Positions 1 to 7,973 are shown, numbered from the stretch's first letter. The stretch is DNA of 16,364 nt from JBKGYG01 sp046546235 (GCA_046546235.1 JBKGYG010000042.1:1-16364); one strand, 5' to 3'. Notes: generated by a model from the letters alone, not told the origin. A program made the numbers and translations.

Positions 1-108
1 TATGTCCTTCTGCACTACAACCTATATATTCTTTCTCATATCTGTTTTCTATACCATCCCAGTTTCTTCGGATTAAAAGGACTATTAGGAAATGCCTTTA
101 CAACAATA
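1..108 (-). pseudogene. Fragment of a transposase-like gene, possibly ISLre2/UPF0236
   Basis: Read on the minus strand, this edge encodes FNPKKLGWYRKQ, then after one frame change near position 44, RYEKEYIGCSAEGH, running off the left end of the window. From memory, the GCSAEGH stretch resembles a conserved segment near the C-terminus of UPF0236/ISLre2 transposases. The frame change and the lack of an intact upstream region suggest a dead copy. A protein search with both frames joined would settle the family. Confidence 0.4.
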
Positions 109-148
109 AAAGGAGTGGTTTTGGAGATATGGTGGACTAGAACATTAA

Positions 149-412
149 AATCTAAGTGAATATGCGAACCTAAAGAGGTGGGATGTAATTATTGGTGAAA
201 TTAACCATAATCAATTTAAGTATGCTCCTGGAAACGAAAAATATATGGAGCATATTATAAATCGTAATACATATTCCAACGAAATGTATAGAATATTAAC
301 AGGTGAAGAACTAGGGTTGCCTACAGACAGAACAGGTATATTGAATCAACACGCAATTTATGAAGAAGAATTTGCAGAATTTATAATTATAAAAAACTTA
401 AACAAAAGATAA
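149..412 (+). pseudogene. Open fragment of unknown family, no credible start
   Basis: One frame is open from 149 to a TAA at 410-412, about 87 codons. It reads DVIIGEINHNQFKYAPGNEK in its first half and contains GEELGLPTDRTG later. The first in-frame ATG is inside (near 246) and has no convincing ribosome site, so this looks like the tail of a longer, degraded gene. The next fragment lies in the same frame after two stops. I do not recognise the family. Confidence 0.3.
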
Positions 413-445
413 AGCATCATAAAATAAGAGCATAGGGTGAAATAA

Positions 446-598
446 TATTATATAAGCAAACCATTAGAAAGATGGATACTATTTATAGAGACAAGTTTAG
501 AAGAGGTGCTTGATATGATAAAAGAAAAAGATCAATCAATAGCAAAAGCAAATGAATTATATTTTAGTAACAATAGTAGAATGAATGAAACCGAATGA
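446..598 (+). pseudogene. C-terminal remnant of a PD-(D/E)XK nuclease-type transposase (Rpn-like)
   Basis: The frame open from 446 to a TGA at 596-598 encodes KPLERWILFIETSLEEV followed by LDMIKEKDQSIAKANE. This resembles the C-terminal segment of Rpn/PDDEXK_2 recombination-promoting nucleases, where an L-x-x-W-x-x-F motif is followed by a helix with an I-x-K-A-x-E pattern. The N-terminal nuclease part is absent and there is no start with a ribosome site. Taken as a fossil fragment. The assignment rests on pattern memory, not on an alignment. Confidence 0.4.
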
Positions 599-663
599 GT
601 ACTAGCTACGTTGACTTATAATTGGAACTTTACTAAATTTCTTAGCCCTAAAGAGAAAGTAGG

Positions 664-692
664 GGTATAATTTTGCTTATATTGCCTATAAT
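664..692 (+). promoter_or_regulatory. Candidate forespore-type promoter for the spore protein gene
   Basis: GGTATA at 664-669 and TATAAT at 687-692 are 17 bases apart and 22 bases upstream of the GTG start. The -35 box resembles the G-T-A-T-A type used by SigF/SigG rather than TTGACA, which would suit a spore protein gene. The match is short and the sigma-factor assignment is inference. Confidence 0.3.
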
Positions 693-714
693 CTAGTAGA
701 AAGGAAGTGGTAAT

Positions 715-906
715 GTGAGTGAATCAAAAAAGAAGAAGAAGATAGAAACAGAAGACGACCGTATGAAATATGAAATAGCAGAAGAATTAGGATTACTTGA
801 TAAAGTAGAGTCACAAGGATGGAAATCCCTCTCAGCAAAAGAAACAGGTAGAATTGGTGGTCTTATGACAAAAAGAAAAAGAGAAAAGAAGAGTCAAAAA
901 GCCTGA
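715..906 (+). CDS. Small acid-soluble spore protein, alpha/beta type
   Basis: Encodes 63 residues: a lysine-rich head, then a segment matching the conserved core of alpha/beta-type SASPs, with YEIAEELGLLDKV, a GW pair, LSAKETGRIGG and a basic tail (TKRKREKK). Family members coat DNA in the forespore, shift it to an A-like form and protect it from UV and heat. The length is typical of the shorter SspF-like members. The GTG start at 715 is preceded by AAGGAAG about 8 bases upstream. The gene stands alone, and its stop codon sits inside the loop of its own terminator. Expression is expected only in the forespore, as is known for the family. Confidence 0.85.
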   Translation: MSESKKKKKIETEDDRMKYEIAEELGLLDKVESQGWKSLSAKETGRIGGLMTKRKREKKSQKA

Positions 907-920
907 AAAGGCTTTTTTTT
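896..920 (+). terminator. Rho-independent terminator of the spore protein gene
   Basis: AAAAAGCC (896-903), a six-base loop TGAAAA holding the TGA stop codon, GGCTTTTT (910-917), then further T residues to 920. The stem overlaps the last codons of the gene. Confidence 0.85.
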
Positions 921-1032
921 AGGTTGGTGCAAACATCACTTTTTTTCCTCTGCTGAAGACAGAACAATAATTCTAGGAATATTCGTATAGAAACAATTTA
1001 CAAAATGCTCAGTTTGATTCTTTAAAAAATAG

Positions 1033-1061
1033 TTGACGAATAATATTTACTTAGATATAGT
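1033..1061 (+). promoter_or_regulatory. SigA-type promoter upstream of the methyltransferase gene
   Basis: TTGACG (1033-1038), a 17-base spacer and TATAGT (1056-1061). Transcription would begin near 1068, so the structured repeat copy A that follows would be transcribed as a leader of about 150 bases ahead of the methyltransferase start. Confidence 0.7.
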
Positions 1062-1063
1062 TA

Positions 1064-1154
1064 TGTTGGTACCAATTAAAAAACCTTAATTAGCTAAGAG
1101 TATTGAGTAGCTGTAACAAATAGCAAAGCAAACGTGGTGAATCCTCTTTTGTTC
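1064..1154 (+). repeat. Structured intergenic repeat, copy A
   Basis: From 1069 (GTACCAATT) to 1154 this matches copy C with one single-base length difference. Shared blocks include TTAATTA, TAAGAGTATT, ACAAAT, AACGTGGTGAA and CTTTTGT. AACAAA (1115-1120) can pair with TTTGTT (1148-1153), enclosing two small hairpins; copy C has GACAAA/TTTGTC at the same place, one compensatory pair change. It directly follows a good promoter. The right part (1155-1215) shows nothing further except the ribosome site. Confidence 0.65.
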
Positions 1155-1215
1155 TGATTATACTAGCAATTGAGTAATTTGTTTTTATGAACAATCATAA
1201 AAGTAGGTGAAAAAA

Positions 1216-2004
1216 GTGTCGGCTTATTTTAATTTTGCAAAAGTTTATGATTTATTTATGGAAGATGTTCCTTACGATAAATGGGTTAATTATATTATAG
1301 ACATTTTTAACTATTATAGTGTACCCCCAGGGCTGGTTCTTGATTTAGGTTGTGGCACTGGGAATATTACACAACGTTTATCACAAAAAGGTTATGATAT
1401 GATAGGTGTGGATAATTCTGAGGAAATGTTAATGGTAGCTCAAGAAAAAGCAAAGGGTGAATGCTTAGATATATTATATTTACACCAAGATATGAGAGAA
1501 TTTGAGCTTTATGGGACAGTAAAAGCTATAATTAGTACTTGTGATAGTATTAACTATATTATAGAAGAAGATGATTTGTTAAATGTTTTTAAATTAGTAA
1601 ACAATTATCTTGATCCTGGTGGATTGTTTGTTTTTGATTTAAATACAAAGTATAAGTATAAACATGTTTTAGGGGATAGAATTTTTGCTGAAAACAAAGA
1701 AGAAAGTAGTTATATATGGCAAAACTGCTATTATGAGAAGGATGGGATAAATGAGTATAATTTAACTTTGTTCTTTGAAGTATCTCAAGGTTTATTTAAT
1801 AGATTTGAGGAAACTCATTATCAAAGAGCTTATTCCTTTGACGATATAAAGATGCTTCTAGAGGATGCTGGGCTTGAGTTCTTAAGTATTTATGATGCTC
1901 TAACCTTTGAATTACCAAAAGAGGATAGTGAACGAGTATATATTATTGCGAAAGAAAAAAAACAAAGTAAAAAGTATGTAAATTTTTGTATAAATAATTA
2001 TTAA
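1216..2004 (+). CDS. Class I SAM-dependent methyltransferase
   Basis: Encodes 262 residues from a GTG at 1216. I chose this start because AGGTGA (1205-1210) lies at correct spacing; a GTG at 1207 in the same frame would overlap that site. Residues 43-50 are DLGCGTGN, the glycine-rich SAM loop, followed by the acidic residue of motif II in GVDNSEEML and a motif near CDSINYI. The N-terminus (FAKVYDLFMEDVPYDKW) is the common form of small Firmicute methyltransferases of unknown substrate. The gene is 51 bases upstream of hslO with no terminator between, so the two are probably cotranscribed. The last ~15 residues form a basic, AT-driven tail. The substrate cannot be read from the sequence. Confidence 0.8.
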   Translation: MSAYFNFAKVYDLFMEDVPYDKWVNYIIDIFNYYSVPPGLVLDLGCGTGNITQRLSQKGYDMIGVDNSEEMLMVAQEKAKGECLDILYLHQDMREFELYGTVKAIISTCDSINYIIEEDDLLNVFKLVNNYLDPGGLFVFDLNTKYKYKHVLGDRIFAENKEESSYIWQNCYYEKDGINEYNLTLFFEVSQGLFNRFEETHYQRAYSFDDIKMLLEDAGLEFLSIYDALTFELPKEDSERVYIIAKEKKQSKKYVNFCINNY

Positions 2005-2055
2005 TATAAAGAGAATAACCATAATGATAGAATAATTATTAGGAGGGAATATAAA

Positions 2056-2928
2056 GTGGAAGATTATATAGTTCGTGCAACAGCAGCCAATCATCAAGTG
2101 AGAGCATTTGCTTGTACAACAAAAAATTTAGTAGAGGTAGCAAGAGATACTCATAAAACTAGTCCAGTTGCTACTGCGGCATTAGGTAGATTGTTATCAG
2201 CCTCAGTTATGATGAGTAGTATGCTAAAGAACGAAAAAGATTTAATAACTTTGCAAATAAAAGGCGATGGTCCAATAAAAGGTATGGTTGTAACAGCTGA
2301 TGCTAATGCAAATGTAAAAGGATATGTTTATAACCCATATGTAATTATACCTCCTAATGAAAGAGGAAAGTTAGACGTGTCGGGGGCTTTAGGCAATGGT
2401 ATTTTAACTATAATAAAAGATATAGGACTTAAGGAGCCTTATGTAGGGAAAACACATCTTGTTTCAGGAGAAATTGCTGAGGATTTAACTTATTATTTTG
2501 CAAATTCAGAACAGATTCCTTCAGTTGTGGGGTTAGGAGTTTTGATGAATAAAAATAATACAGTTTCTGAATCAGGAGGATTTATAATTCAGTTATTACC
2601 TGATGCTAGTGAAGAAGTTGTGGTTTATTTAGAAGAAAAAATTAAAGAAATTTCTTCTGTAACCTCTATGTACAAAGAAGGAATGACACCAGAGGATATT
2701 ATAGAACAATTATTAGGTGGACTAGGTGTTGAGTTTCTAGAAGAAAAGGAAGCTAATTATGTTTGTAATTGTAATAGAGAAAGAGTTGAAAAGGCGCTAA
2801 TTAGTGTTGGAAGAAAAGAACTTCAAGAAATGATTGATGAAGGGAAGCCAGTAGAGTTAAATTGTCATTTTTGTAATAGTAAGTATGAGTTTCAAGTTGA
2901 AGAGATTAAAGAGTATGTAAAGTTGTAA
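2056..2928 (+). CDS. hslO: Hsp33 redox-regulated chaperone
   Basis: Encodes 290 residues, the usual Hsp33 length, from a GTG preceded by AGGAGG at ideal spacing. The N-terminal domain begins with DYIVRATAANHQVRAFA, typical of the family. The C-terminal redox switch is complete: C237 and C239 (CNC) plus C270 and C273 (CHFC). In known Hsp33 these four thiolates hold zinc when reduced. Oxidative unfolding releases the zinc and activates an ATP-independent holdase that binds unfolding proteins in the cytosol. It follows the methyltransferase gene and probably shares its promoter, ending in a hairpin shared with the convergent DUF3243 gene. Sequence and function assignment are both firm. Confidence 0.95.
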   Translation: MEDYIVRATAANHQVRAFACTTKNLVEVARDTHKTSPVATAALGRLLSASVMMSSMLKNEKDLITLQIKGDGPIKGMVVTADANANVKGYVYNPYVIIPPNERGKLDVSGALGNGILTIIKDIGLKEPYVGKTHLVSGEIAEDLTYYFANSEQIPSVVGLGVLMNKNNTVSESGGFIIQLLPDASEEVVVYLEEKIKEISSVTSMYKEGMTPEDIIEQLLGGLGVEFLEEKEANYVCNCNRERVEKALISVGRKELQEMIDEGKPVELNCHFCNSKYEFQVEEIKEYVKL

Positions 2929-2930
2929 AA

Positions 2931-2946
2931 GGGTGCATAAGCACCC
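2931..2946. terminator. Bidirectional terminator between hslO and the DUF3243 gene
   Basis: GGGTGC, loop ATAA, GCACCC. On the minus strand it is followed by TTTT, and on the plus strand by a weaker TCTTATTTAT. It lies 3 bases from the hslO stop and 3 bases from the convergent gene's stop, so it serves both. Confidence 0.75.
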
Positions 2947-2948
2947 TC

Positions 2949-3209
2949 TTATTTATCAACCATGCGGGATATCATCTTTGTTAAGGTTTTTTTATCTTGA
3001 TCATCAGCTTCATCCCATAATTCTTTCAAAATTCTTTGTTCGCGATTTTCTGGATCAACATTATTAGATAAAAAATCGCCTATTTTTGTACCAACTTTTG
3101 ATATGCTTTCTTCACTCATTCCAACAGATTCACCAACATTTACTGCTGTCTTAAGTGTTTTTTTCCATTTGTCCCAATCGTTTACTTGGTCAACATTATT
3201 CAATTCCAT
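2949..3209 (-). CDS. DUF3243 family protein (YmfJ-like)
   Basis: Encodes 86 residues with no signal peptide or membrane segment. It shares with Bacillus YmfJ the W-x-x-W-K start (DWDKWKKTL), a G-M-S-x-E-x-I helix, IGDFLSNNVDPENREQ, the ELWDEADDQDKKTL block and a short C-terminal helix ending in MVDK. The ribosome site GAGGAGG is a few bases upstream of the ATG. It is predicted to be a small all-alpha cytosolic protein. The family has no established function as far as I know. It is convergent with hslO and 61 bases downstream of the lipoprotein gene on the same strand, so either independent or cotranscribed expression is possible. Confidence 0.85.
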   Translation of the reverse strand: MELNNVDQVNDWDKWKKTLKTAVNVGESVGMSEESISKVGTKIGDFLSNNVDPENREQRILKELWDEADDQDKKTLTKMISRMVDK

Positions 3210-3270
3210 TGTTAAACCTCCTCTAAGTTTTACTATTAGTATTACCTTTATTTAGAGGTATATGCTAATT

Positions 3271-4182
3271 TTAATTAGAAAGAGGATGATTTATAATTTT
3301 TTCTTCATCTAACGATGGGAATGAAAGAGGTTCATTATAAGACATTAGTTGTTGAGTAGTTGAGTAATCTTGTTTTTTATCATTAATTGTAAGGGAATAT
3401 TTTTCGTGGGTATACACAATAATATTATCTTCATTTATATAAACAGTATATTCAAAATCAGAAAAAACGAAGTCTGACAACAAAGATTCTAAGTTATCTA
3501 TATCAAATTCTAAATAATGTTCTTTTAGTTCTTCAAGTTCTTTTTTGGTTAGTATTTGTCCTGTTTGTTCTGCTAGAAGTTTATGAGTTGTAATCCTGTT
3601 TTCAACTTGACTATTTATATTATCTTCCAATAAAGCAACATAATTTTCTCTATATATTGGTTCAGCTAAGTCTTTTGGAAGTGTAAAGTTAATTGATGTA
3701 ACGGGAGAAGTCCAATATTCTGTCTGGATATTTTCTTCTATATTGAAGAAGTCTTCTTCTAAATCTTTAGATATTTTATTATAATAAGATTTAAAAAGAG
3801 GCTCCTTTCCTTTATTAATATATGAAGTTAAGATATTAAAGGAAGGATGGGAGTTGGATAATTCAAGAAATTCATCTGTTTTTGACTGCTTTAAATATAA
3901 GTTGTTTTTTTCATTATACATTACTAAATATTGAGAAGTATTATTATAATAATGTATACCTTCATAAAGTAAAACTTCTTCATCTACAGAAGCATTTATC
4001 ATAACATCTACTGTTTCTTCCTGGCTACCACCTTGTATTACTAATGATATATCAGAAAGTTGTTCATTGTTTGCAAGAGCTTTTTCTAAAATATCTTTAG
4101 CTGTTGTAGTTTTTGATTTGCAACTAGAAGTTATACCTATACAGATTATAACGCCTATGATAATATAAAAAAAATGACGCAT
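3271..4182 (-). CDS. Predicted lipoprotein, possibly LolA-like fold
   Basis: Encodes 303 residues from the ATG at 4182. I prefer this to the upstream in-frame GTG at 4191 because AAGGTG then sits six bases ahead. The N-terminus is MRHFF, a hydrophobic segment, and the lipobox ITSSC, giving a diacylglyceryl-anchored protein facing outward. After the anchor the protein is hydrophilic and beta-rich with an AKDILEKALANNEQL helix, a layout seen in LolA/DUF6612-type lipoproteins. That match is weak and the product should be treated as uncharacterised. It is divergent from the YdcF-type gene across about 85 AT-rich bases, so the two could share a regulatory region, although no clear promoter is visible. 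Confidence 0.6.
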   Translation of the reverse strand: MRHFFYIIIGVIICIGITSSCKSKTTTAKDILEKALANNEQLSDISLVIQGGSQEETVDVMINASVDEEVLLYEGIHYYNNTSQYLVMYNEKNNLYLKQSKTDEFLELSNSHPSFNILTSYINKGKEPLFKSYYNKISKDLEEDFFNIEENIQTEYWTSPVTSINFTLPKDLAEPIYRENYVALLEDNINSQVENRITTHKLLAEQTGQILTKKELEELKEHYLEFDIDNLESLLSDFVFSDFEYTVYINEDNIIVYTHEKYSLTINDKKQDYSTTQQLMSYNEPLSFPSLDEEKIINHPLSN

Positions 4183-4267
4183 ATTTATCACCTTTTCATA
4201 AAATGTTAATTATTTAATATTACATTATTTAAAGAATATAGCTAAAATTAAATTGCGGGGGATTGGG

Positions 4268-5044
4268 ATGAAAACAATGTATAATATAGTAAGTATATGT
4301 TTAATTGTAATTGCAATTTTTAGCTTCAGTTATTTTTTAGTGTTGATACAATTTGGAGGTATTGATGTTGTCTTTGGAAAGTTTTGGTTATTACTTTTTA
4401 GTATAAGTATAATTTTATTATTAATTATATCTTATGTAAAGAAAAATGATATAAATATACACTTTAGTATAAAAATTATAATAGCAATATCGTTAGTAAT
4501 AGGGGTTATTTCCTTTATATGGATTGAAAGTTTATTAATAAAAGAAGGAAGAACAAGTGATTATAAATCTACTGATTATGTCATTGTTTTAGGTGCTAGA
4601 GTAAGAGGGACTGTACCATCTTTATCATTACACCAAAGGTTATTACTTGCTACAGAATATTTAAAAGATAATTCTAACACATTAGTCGTTGTATCGGGAG
4701 GTCAGGGTCCTGGAGAAAATATTACAGAAGCAGAGGCTATGGAAACTTTTTTAATAGATAAAGGGATAGAAGATAATAGAATAATTAAAGAAGAATTATC
4801 GACAAGCACATATGAAAATATTAAATTTAGCATTAATTTAATAAATGAAATAGAAAGTGGAAATTTTACATTAAGTATTATTACTAGTGATTTTCATGTT
4901 TTTAGAGCTAAAAAGATAGCTGAAAAATTAGGTGTAAAAGTTCAAGGAATAGGAATAGAAGTTCACCCGAAATTAACAATAAATTACTTTGTGAGAGAGT
5001 ATTTCGCAGTTGTTAATGATTATTTAAGGGGCAACCTTAATTAA
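4268..5044 (+). CDS. YdcF/DUF218 domain membrane protein
   Basis: Encodes 258 residues from the ATG at 4268, five bases after a GGGGGA site; a TTG at 4253 is in frame but lies before that site. Three N-terminal hydrophobic segments (about residues 5-27, 38-57 and 67-90) anchor the protein. A DUF218 domain follows, beginning DYVIVLGARVRG (about 103-114), then VVSGGQGPGE, ITEAEAM, an E-x-x-STSTYEN motif and ITSDFHVFRA near the end. These are the conserved blocks of the SanA/YdcF/ElyC group. Some members are linked to envelope integrity or polyprenyl-lipid-dependent wall synthesis; the exact role here is unknown. The gene ends just upstream of the T-box promoter with no clear terminator of its own. 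Confidence 0.8.
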   Translation: MKTMYNIVSICLIVIAIFSFSYFLVLIQFGGIDVVFGKFWLLLFSISIILLLIISYVKKNDINIHFSIKIIIAISLVIGVISFIWIESLLIKEGRTSDYKSTDYVIVLGARVRGTVPSLSLHQRLLLATEYLKDNSNTLVVVSGGQGPGENITEAEAMETFLIDKGIEDNRIIKEELSTSTYENIKFSINLINEIESGNFTLSIITSDFHVFRAKKIAEKLGVKVQGIGIEVHPKLTINYFVREYFAVVNDYLRGNLN

Positions 5045-5060
5045 GTTACGGCAGATAGTA

Positions 5061-5088
5061 TTGACAAAGAAAATTGCAATGGTATAAT
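5061..5088 (+). promoter_or_regulatory. Promoter of the T-box, hemerythrin and thrS unit
   Basis: TTGACA (5061-5066), a 16-base spacer and TATAAT (5083-5088), with TGG just before the -10 box (extended -10). This near-consensus SigA promoter places the transcript start around 5095. Confidence 0.85.
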
Positions 5089-5094
5089 AATTAT

Positions 5095-5328
5095 AGGTAA
5101 ATACGATAAAACATTGAAGAGAAGAGTAAAATGTGGGACATCACAGAGAAGAGGTACATTAGCTGAGAGTACTTTAGTTGAAAAGCATTTGAAGACCATC
5201 TCTGAGTGGCTCTAATCAAGCCCGTTGATTGCGTTATAATCTTTTTAAGAGGTTTCTTTAACAACAAGGGTGGAACCGCGGGAATAATCTCGTCCCTTCT
5301 ATAAAGTGTAGAAGTGGCGAGTTTTTTT
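5095..5328 (+). promoter_or_regulatory. Threonine T-box leader with terminator
   Basis: The invariant T-box AGGGTGGAACCGCGG is at 5267-5281. Stem I can be drawn from AGAGA (5145-5149) pairing with TCTCT (5199-5203), enclosing a specifier loop with ACC, a threonine codon, at 5195-5197 in the context GAAGACCATC. The terminator stem runs from CTCG (5289-5292) to CGAG (5318-5321), followed by seven T residues to 5328. In the known mechanism, uncharged tRNA-Thr reads ACC and pairs its acceptor end with the TGGA bulge, favouring the antiterminator. The specifier agrees with thrS downstream, but the next gene is hemerythrin. Confidence 0.93.
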
Positions 5329-5344
5329 GTTATATAGCAATAGC

Positions 5345-5438
5345 AAAGTGCTACTTTTAAAATAATTGGTACTTAAAACATGTACCAATTGTACAAGTTT
5401 AATTAGTTAAGAGTATTCAATCAGCTGGGACAAATCGC
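5345..5438 (+). repeat. Structured intergenic repeat, copy B (3' half lost)
   Basis: Ninety-four bases align with copy C (13478-13571) without gaps and with about eight mismatches. The element contains the inverted repeat AATTGGTAC (5364-5372) and GTACCAATT (5382-5390), then TTTAATTA, TAAGAGTATT and GGGACAAATCGC. After 5438 the sequence departs from the other copies, so the right arm of the predicted stem is missing. It sits between the T-box terminator and the hemerythrin gene. Confidence 0.75.
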
Positions 5439-5471
5439 TAAAAACTACTAGAATGTAAGGAGAGGATAATT

Positions 5472-5897
5472 ATGGAATTAAAGTGGGAGAAAAGAATGGA
5501 ATTAGGGATACCTTCTATTGATAGCCAACATAAAAATTTGGTTGAAATGTGTAGTAAAGCATTCGAATGGGCAAAAGATTTAGAAGATGGAATTGATTAT
5601 TATGATCAGATCAATGAGATGTTAAGTGAGATTATTGATTACACACAATATCATTTTAGCTATGAAGAAGAACTAATGAATAAGTATGATTTTGATAGAA
5701 AAACAGAACATGAATTTGAACATAAATTTTTCGTAAAAAAACTTAATAAATTATCTAATAAAGATTATGATGAACCTGAGGAACAAAAAGAATTTGTAAA
5801 TAATTTATCTCAGTTTTTGTTTGATTGGTTAGTTCATCATATTATGGATACAGATAAAAAATATGTTAATTTCTTAAAAGAATACGATGTAAGTTGA
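5472..5897 (+). CDS. Bacteriohemerythrin
   Basis: Encodes 141 residues, a single-domain hemerythrin of normal length. All seven di-iron ligands are recognisable: H20 (IDSQHKNLV), H61 and E65 (YHFSYEEEL), H80 and H84 (HEFEH), H123 and D128 (WLVHHIMDTDKKY). The four-helix bundle carries a non-haem di-iron centre that binds O2 reversibly; in anaerobes it is proposed to act in oxygen storage, scavenging or sensing. The ATG at 5472 has AAGGAGAGG upstream. It lies between the threonine T-box and thrS, and its TGA at 5895-5897 runs into the thrS ribosome site with 13 bases between the genes. It is therefore probably cotranscribed with thrS. This placement is unusual. Confidence 0.93.
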   Translation: MELKWEKRMELGIPSIDSQHKNLVEMCSKAFEWAKDLEDGIDYYDQINEMLSEIIDYTQYHFSYEEELMNKYDFDRKTEHEFEHKFFVKKLNKLSNKDYDEPEEQKEFVNNLSQFLFDWLVHHIMDTDKKYVNFLKEYDVS

Positions 5898-5910
5898 AAG
5901 GAGAATAAAA

Positions 5911-7845
5911 GTGAAAATAACATTAAAAGACGGATCATCTAAAGAGTATGCTAATAATATGACAGTCTTAGATATAGCAAAAGACATAAGTGAAGGATTA
6001 GCTCGTGTAGCTTGTGCAGGTGAATTAAATGGTGAAGTTGTTGATTTAAGAACTACAGTAACAGAAGATGCAGAGTTAAATATTTTAACTTTTACTAACG
6101 AAGATGGCAAACTAGCCTTTAGGCATACAGCAGCTCATATATTAGCTCAAGCTGTAAAAAGATTATTTCCTCAAGTAAAATTAGCAATTGGTCCAGCAAT
6201 TGAAAATGGTTTTTATTATGATTTTGATATAGAAGAACCTTTTACTAGTGAGGATCTAGAAAAAATAGAAAAAGAAATGAAAAAGATAGTTAAAGAAAAT
6301 CTACAAATTAAAAAGTTTGTTTTACCGAAAGAAGAAGCATTATCCTTAATGGAGGAAAAAGGTGAGTCATATAAAGTTGAGTTAATAGAAGAACTTGATG
6401 AGAATGGAGAGATTTCTTTTTATAAACAAGGGGAATTTGTCGATTTATGCGCAGGACCTCACCTTATCAGTACAAAAACTGTTAAGGCTTTTAAATTAAC
6501 ATCAGTTGCAGGGGCATATTGGAGAGGAAGCGAAAAAAATAAAATGCTTTCTAGAATATATGGAACTGCTTTTACTAAGAACAAAGAGTTAAAAGAATAT
6601 CTTGAAAAAATAGAAGAAGCAAAAAAAAGAGATCATAGAAAGTTAGGAAAAGAATTAGAGCTTTTTGAAATGTTTGATGAAGGTCCTGGTTTTCCATTTT
6701 TCTTACCAAAAGGAATGGTACTTAGAAACACATTAATTGATTATTGGAGAGAGTTACATTTAAAAGCAGATTATCAAGAAATATCTACACCAATAATTTT
6801 GAATAAAGAATTATGGTTACGCTCTGGTCATTGGGATCATTATAAAGAAAATATGTACACTACAGATATAGATGAAGCTGATTATGCAGTAAAACCAATG
6901 AACTGTCCAGGGGGAATGTTGGTTTATAAAAACAAAATGCATTCATACAGAGATCTTCCTTTAAGAATGGGAGAATTAGGGCTGGTTCATAGACATGAGA
7001 TGTCAGGTGCTTTACATGGTCTTATGAGAGTACGTAATTTTACACAAGATGATGCTCATATTTTTATGTTACCAGAGCAAATAAAAGATGAGATATTAGG
7101 AGTTATTAACCTTATTGATGAAGTGTATAGTGTATTTGGGTTTAAATATCATATGGAATTGTCAACACGTCCTGAGGATAGTATGGGAAGAGATGAAGAT
7201 TGGGAATTAGCTATTTCGGCATTAAAAGAAGCACTTGATGAAAAAGGGTTAGATTATATTATTAATGAAGGTGATGGGGCATTCTATGGACCAAAGATTG
7301 ACTTTCATTTAGAAGATTGTTTAGGTAGAACTTGGCAATGTGGAACAATTCAATTGGATTTCCAATTACCAGAAAGATTTGAATTAGAGTATATTGGAAA
7401 AGATGGAGAAAAACATAGGCCTGTTATGATTCATAGAGTTGTATTTGGAAGTATTGAAAGATTTATTGGAATTCTGATTGAGCATTTTGCAGGTCAATTT
7501 CCAACTTGGTTGGCCCCTGTCCAAGTAAAGGTATTACCTATTTCCGAGAAATACCATAATTATGGTAGTGAAGTTGTAAATGAATTAAAAGCTCAAGGAA
7601 TTAGAGTAGAGATAGATAATAGAGCTGAAAAGATAGGCTATAAGATTAGGGAAGCAAGAATGGAAAGAATACCCTACTTATTAATAGTTGGACAACAAGA
7701 AGAGGAAGACAAATCTGTATCTGTTAGAAGTAGGTTTAAAGGGGACGAAGGAGTAAAAGTTTTAGTAGATTTTATTCAAGGTATAAATAGAGAAATAGTT
7801 ACAAAGGAGATAAAAGAAATAGAGGTTGACAATGCGGAAAAATAA
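5911..7845 (+). CDS. thrS: Threonyl-tRNA synthetase
   Basis: Encodes 644 residues, the full bacterial length. It has an N-terminal TGS domain (about 1-62). The editing domain has H72 and H76 (HTAAH) and C180 and H184 (CAGPHL), which in known enzymes deacylate Ser-tRNA-Thr. The class II core has the zinc-site cysteine C332 (MNCPGG), the HRHEMSGALHG motif 2 region and H383, and motif 3 follows around HRVVFGSIERF. An anticodon-binding domain closes the protein. It charges tRNA-Thr with threonine in the cytosol. The GTG start at 5911 follows AAAGGAG. It is expected to be controlled by the T-box upstream of hemerythrin. Its last ten codons fall in a 30-bp sequence repeated exactly ahead of infC (12004-12033). 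Confidence 0.97.
   Translation: MKITLKDGSSKEYANNMTVLDIAKDISEGLARVACAGELNGEVVDLRTTVTEDAELNILTFTNEDGKLAFRHTAAHILAQAVKRLFPQVKLAIGPAIENGFYYDFDIEEPFTSEDLEKIEKEMKKIVKENLQIKKFVLPKEEALSLMEEKGESYKVELIEELDENGEISFYKQGEFVDLCAGPHLISTKTVKAFKLTSVAGAYWRGSEKNKMLSRIYGTAFTKNKELKEYLEKIEEAKKRDHRKLGKELELFEMFDEGPGFPFFLPKGMVLRNTLIDYWRELHLKADYQEISTPIILNKELWLRSGHWDHYKENMYTTDIDEADYAVKPMNCPGGMLVYKNKMHSYRDLPLRMGELGLVHRHEMSGALHGLMRVRNFTQDDAHIFMLPEQIKDEILGVINLIDEVYSVFGFKYHMELSTRPEDSMGRDEDWELAISALKEALDEKGLDYIINEGDGAFYGPKIDFHLEDCLGRTWQCGTIQLDFQLPERFELEYIGKDGEKHRPVMIHRVVFGSIERFIGILIEHFAGQFPTWLAPVQVKVLPISEKYHNYGSEVVNELKAQGIRVEIDNRAEKIGYKIREARMERIPYLLIVGQQEEEDKSVSVRSRFKGDEGVKVLVDFIQGINREIVTKEIKEIEVDNAEK
7816..7845 (+). repeat. 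30-bp direct repeat, left copy (thrS 3' end)
   Basis: These 30 bases, covering the final codons EIEVDNAEK and the TAA stop of thrS, recur without mismatch at 12004-12033, 4,188 bases downstream. Flanking bases differ at both ends, although the sequence just upstream is still loosely similar (AAAGGAG here, AAAGGGAG there). The repeats bracket the three-gene membrane cassette. Confidence 0.95.
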
Positions 7846-7871
7846 ATAACGTAAAAAAAGGATTGGTTAGT

Positions 7872-7914
7872 AAAAAGGACATCTAAAGGGTAATGTATTT
7901 TAGATGTCCTTTTT
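7872..7914 (+). terminator. Strong terminator after thrS
   Basis: AAAAAGGACATCTAAA (7872-7887) pairs with TTTAGATGTCCTTTTT (7899-7914) around a short loop, ending in five T residues. The near-symmetric A and T tracts would let it work in both directions. It lies inside the segment bounded by the 30-bp repeats, so it may have arrived with the cassette. Confidence 0.9.
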
Positions 7915-7973
7915 ATTAGGTGGCAATAAACTATAATAAATAAAAAAGTGTTAATGCATGTTCAGGAGGTAAC

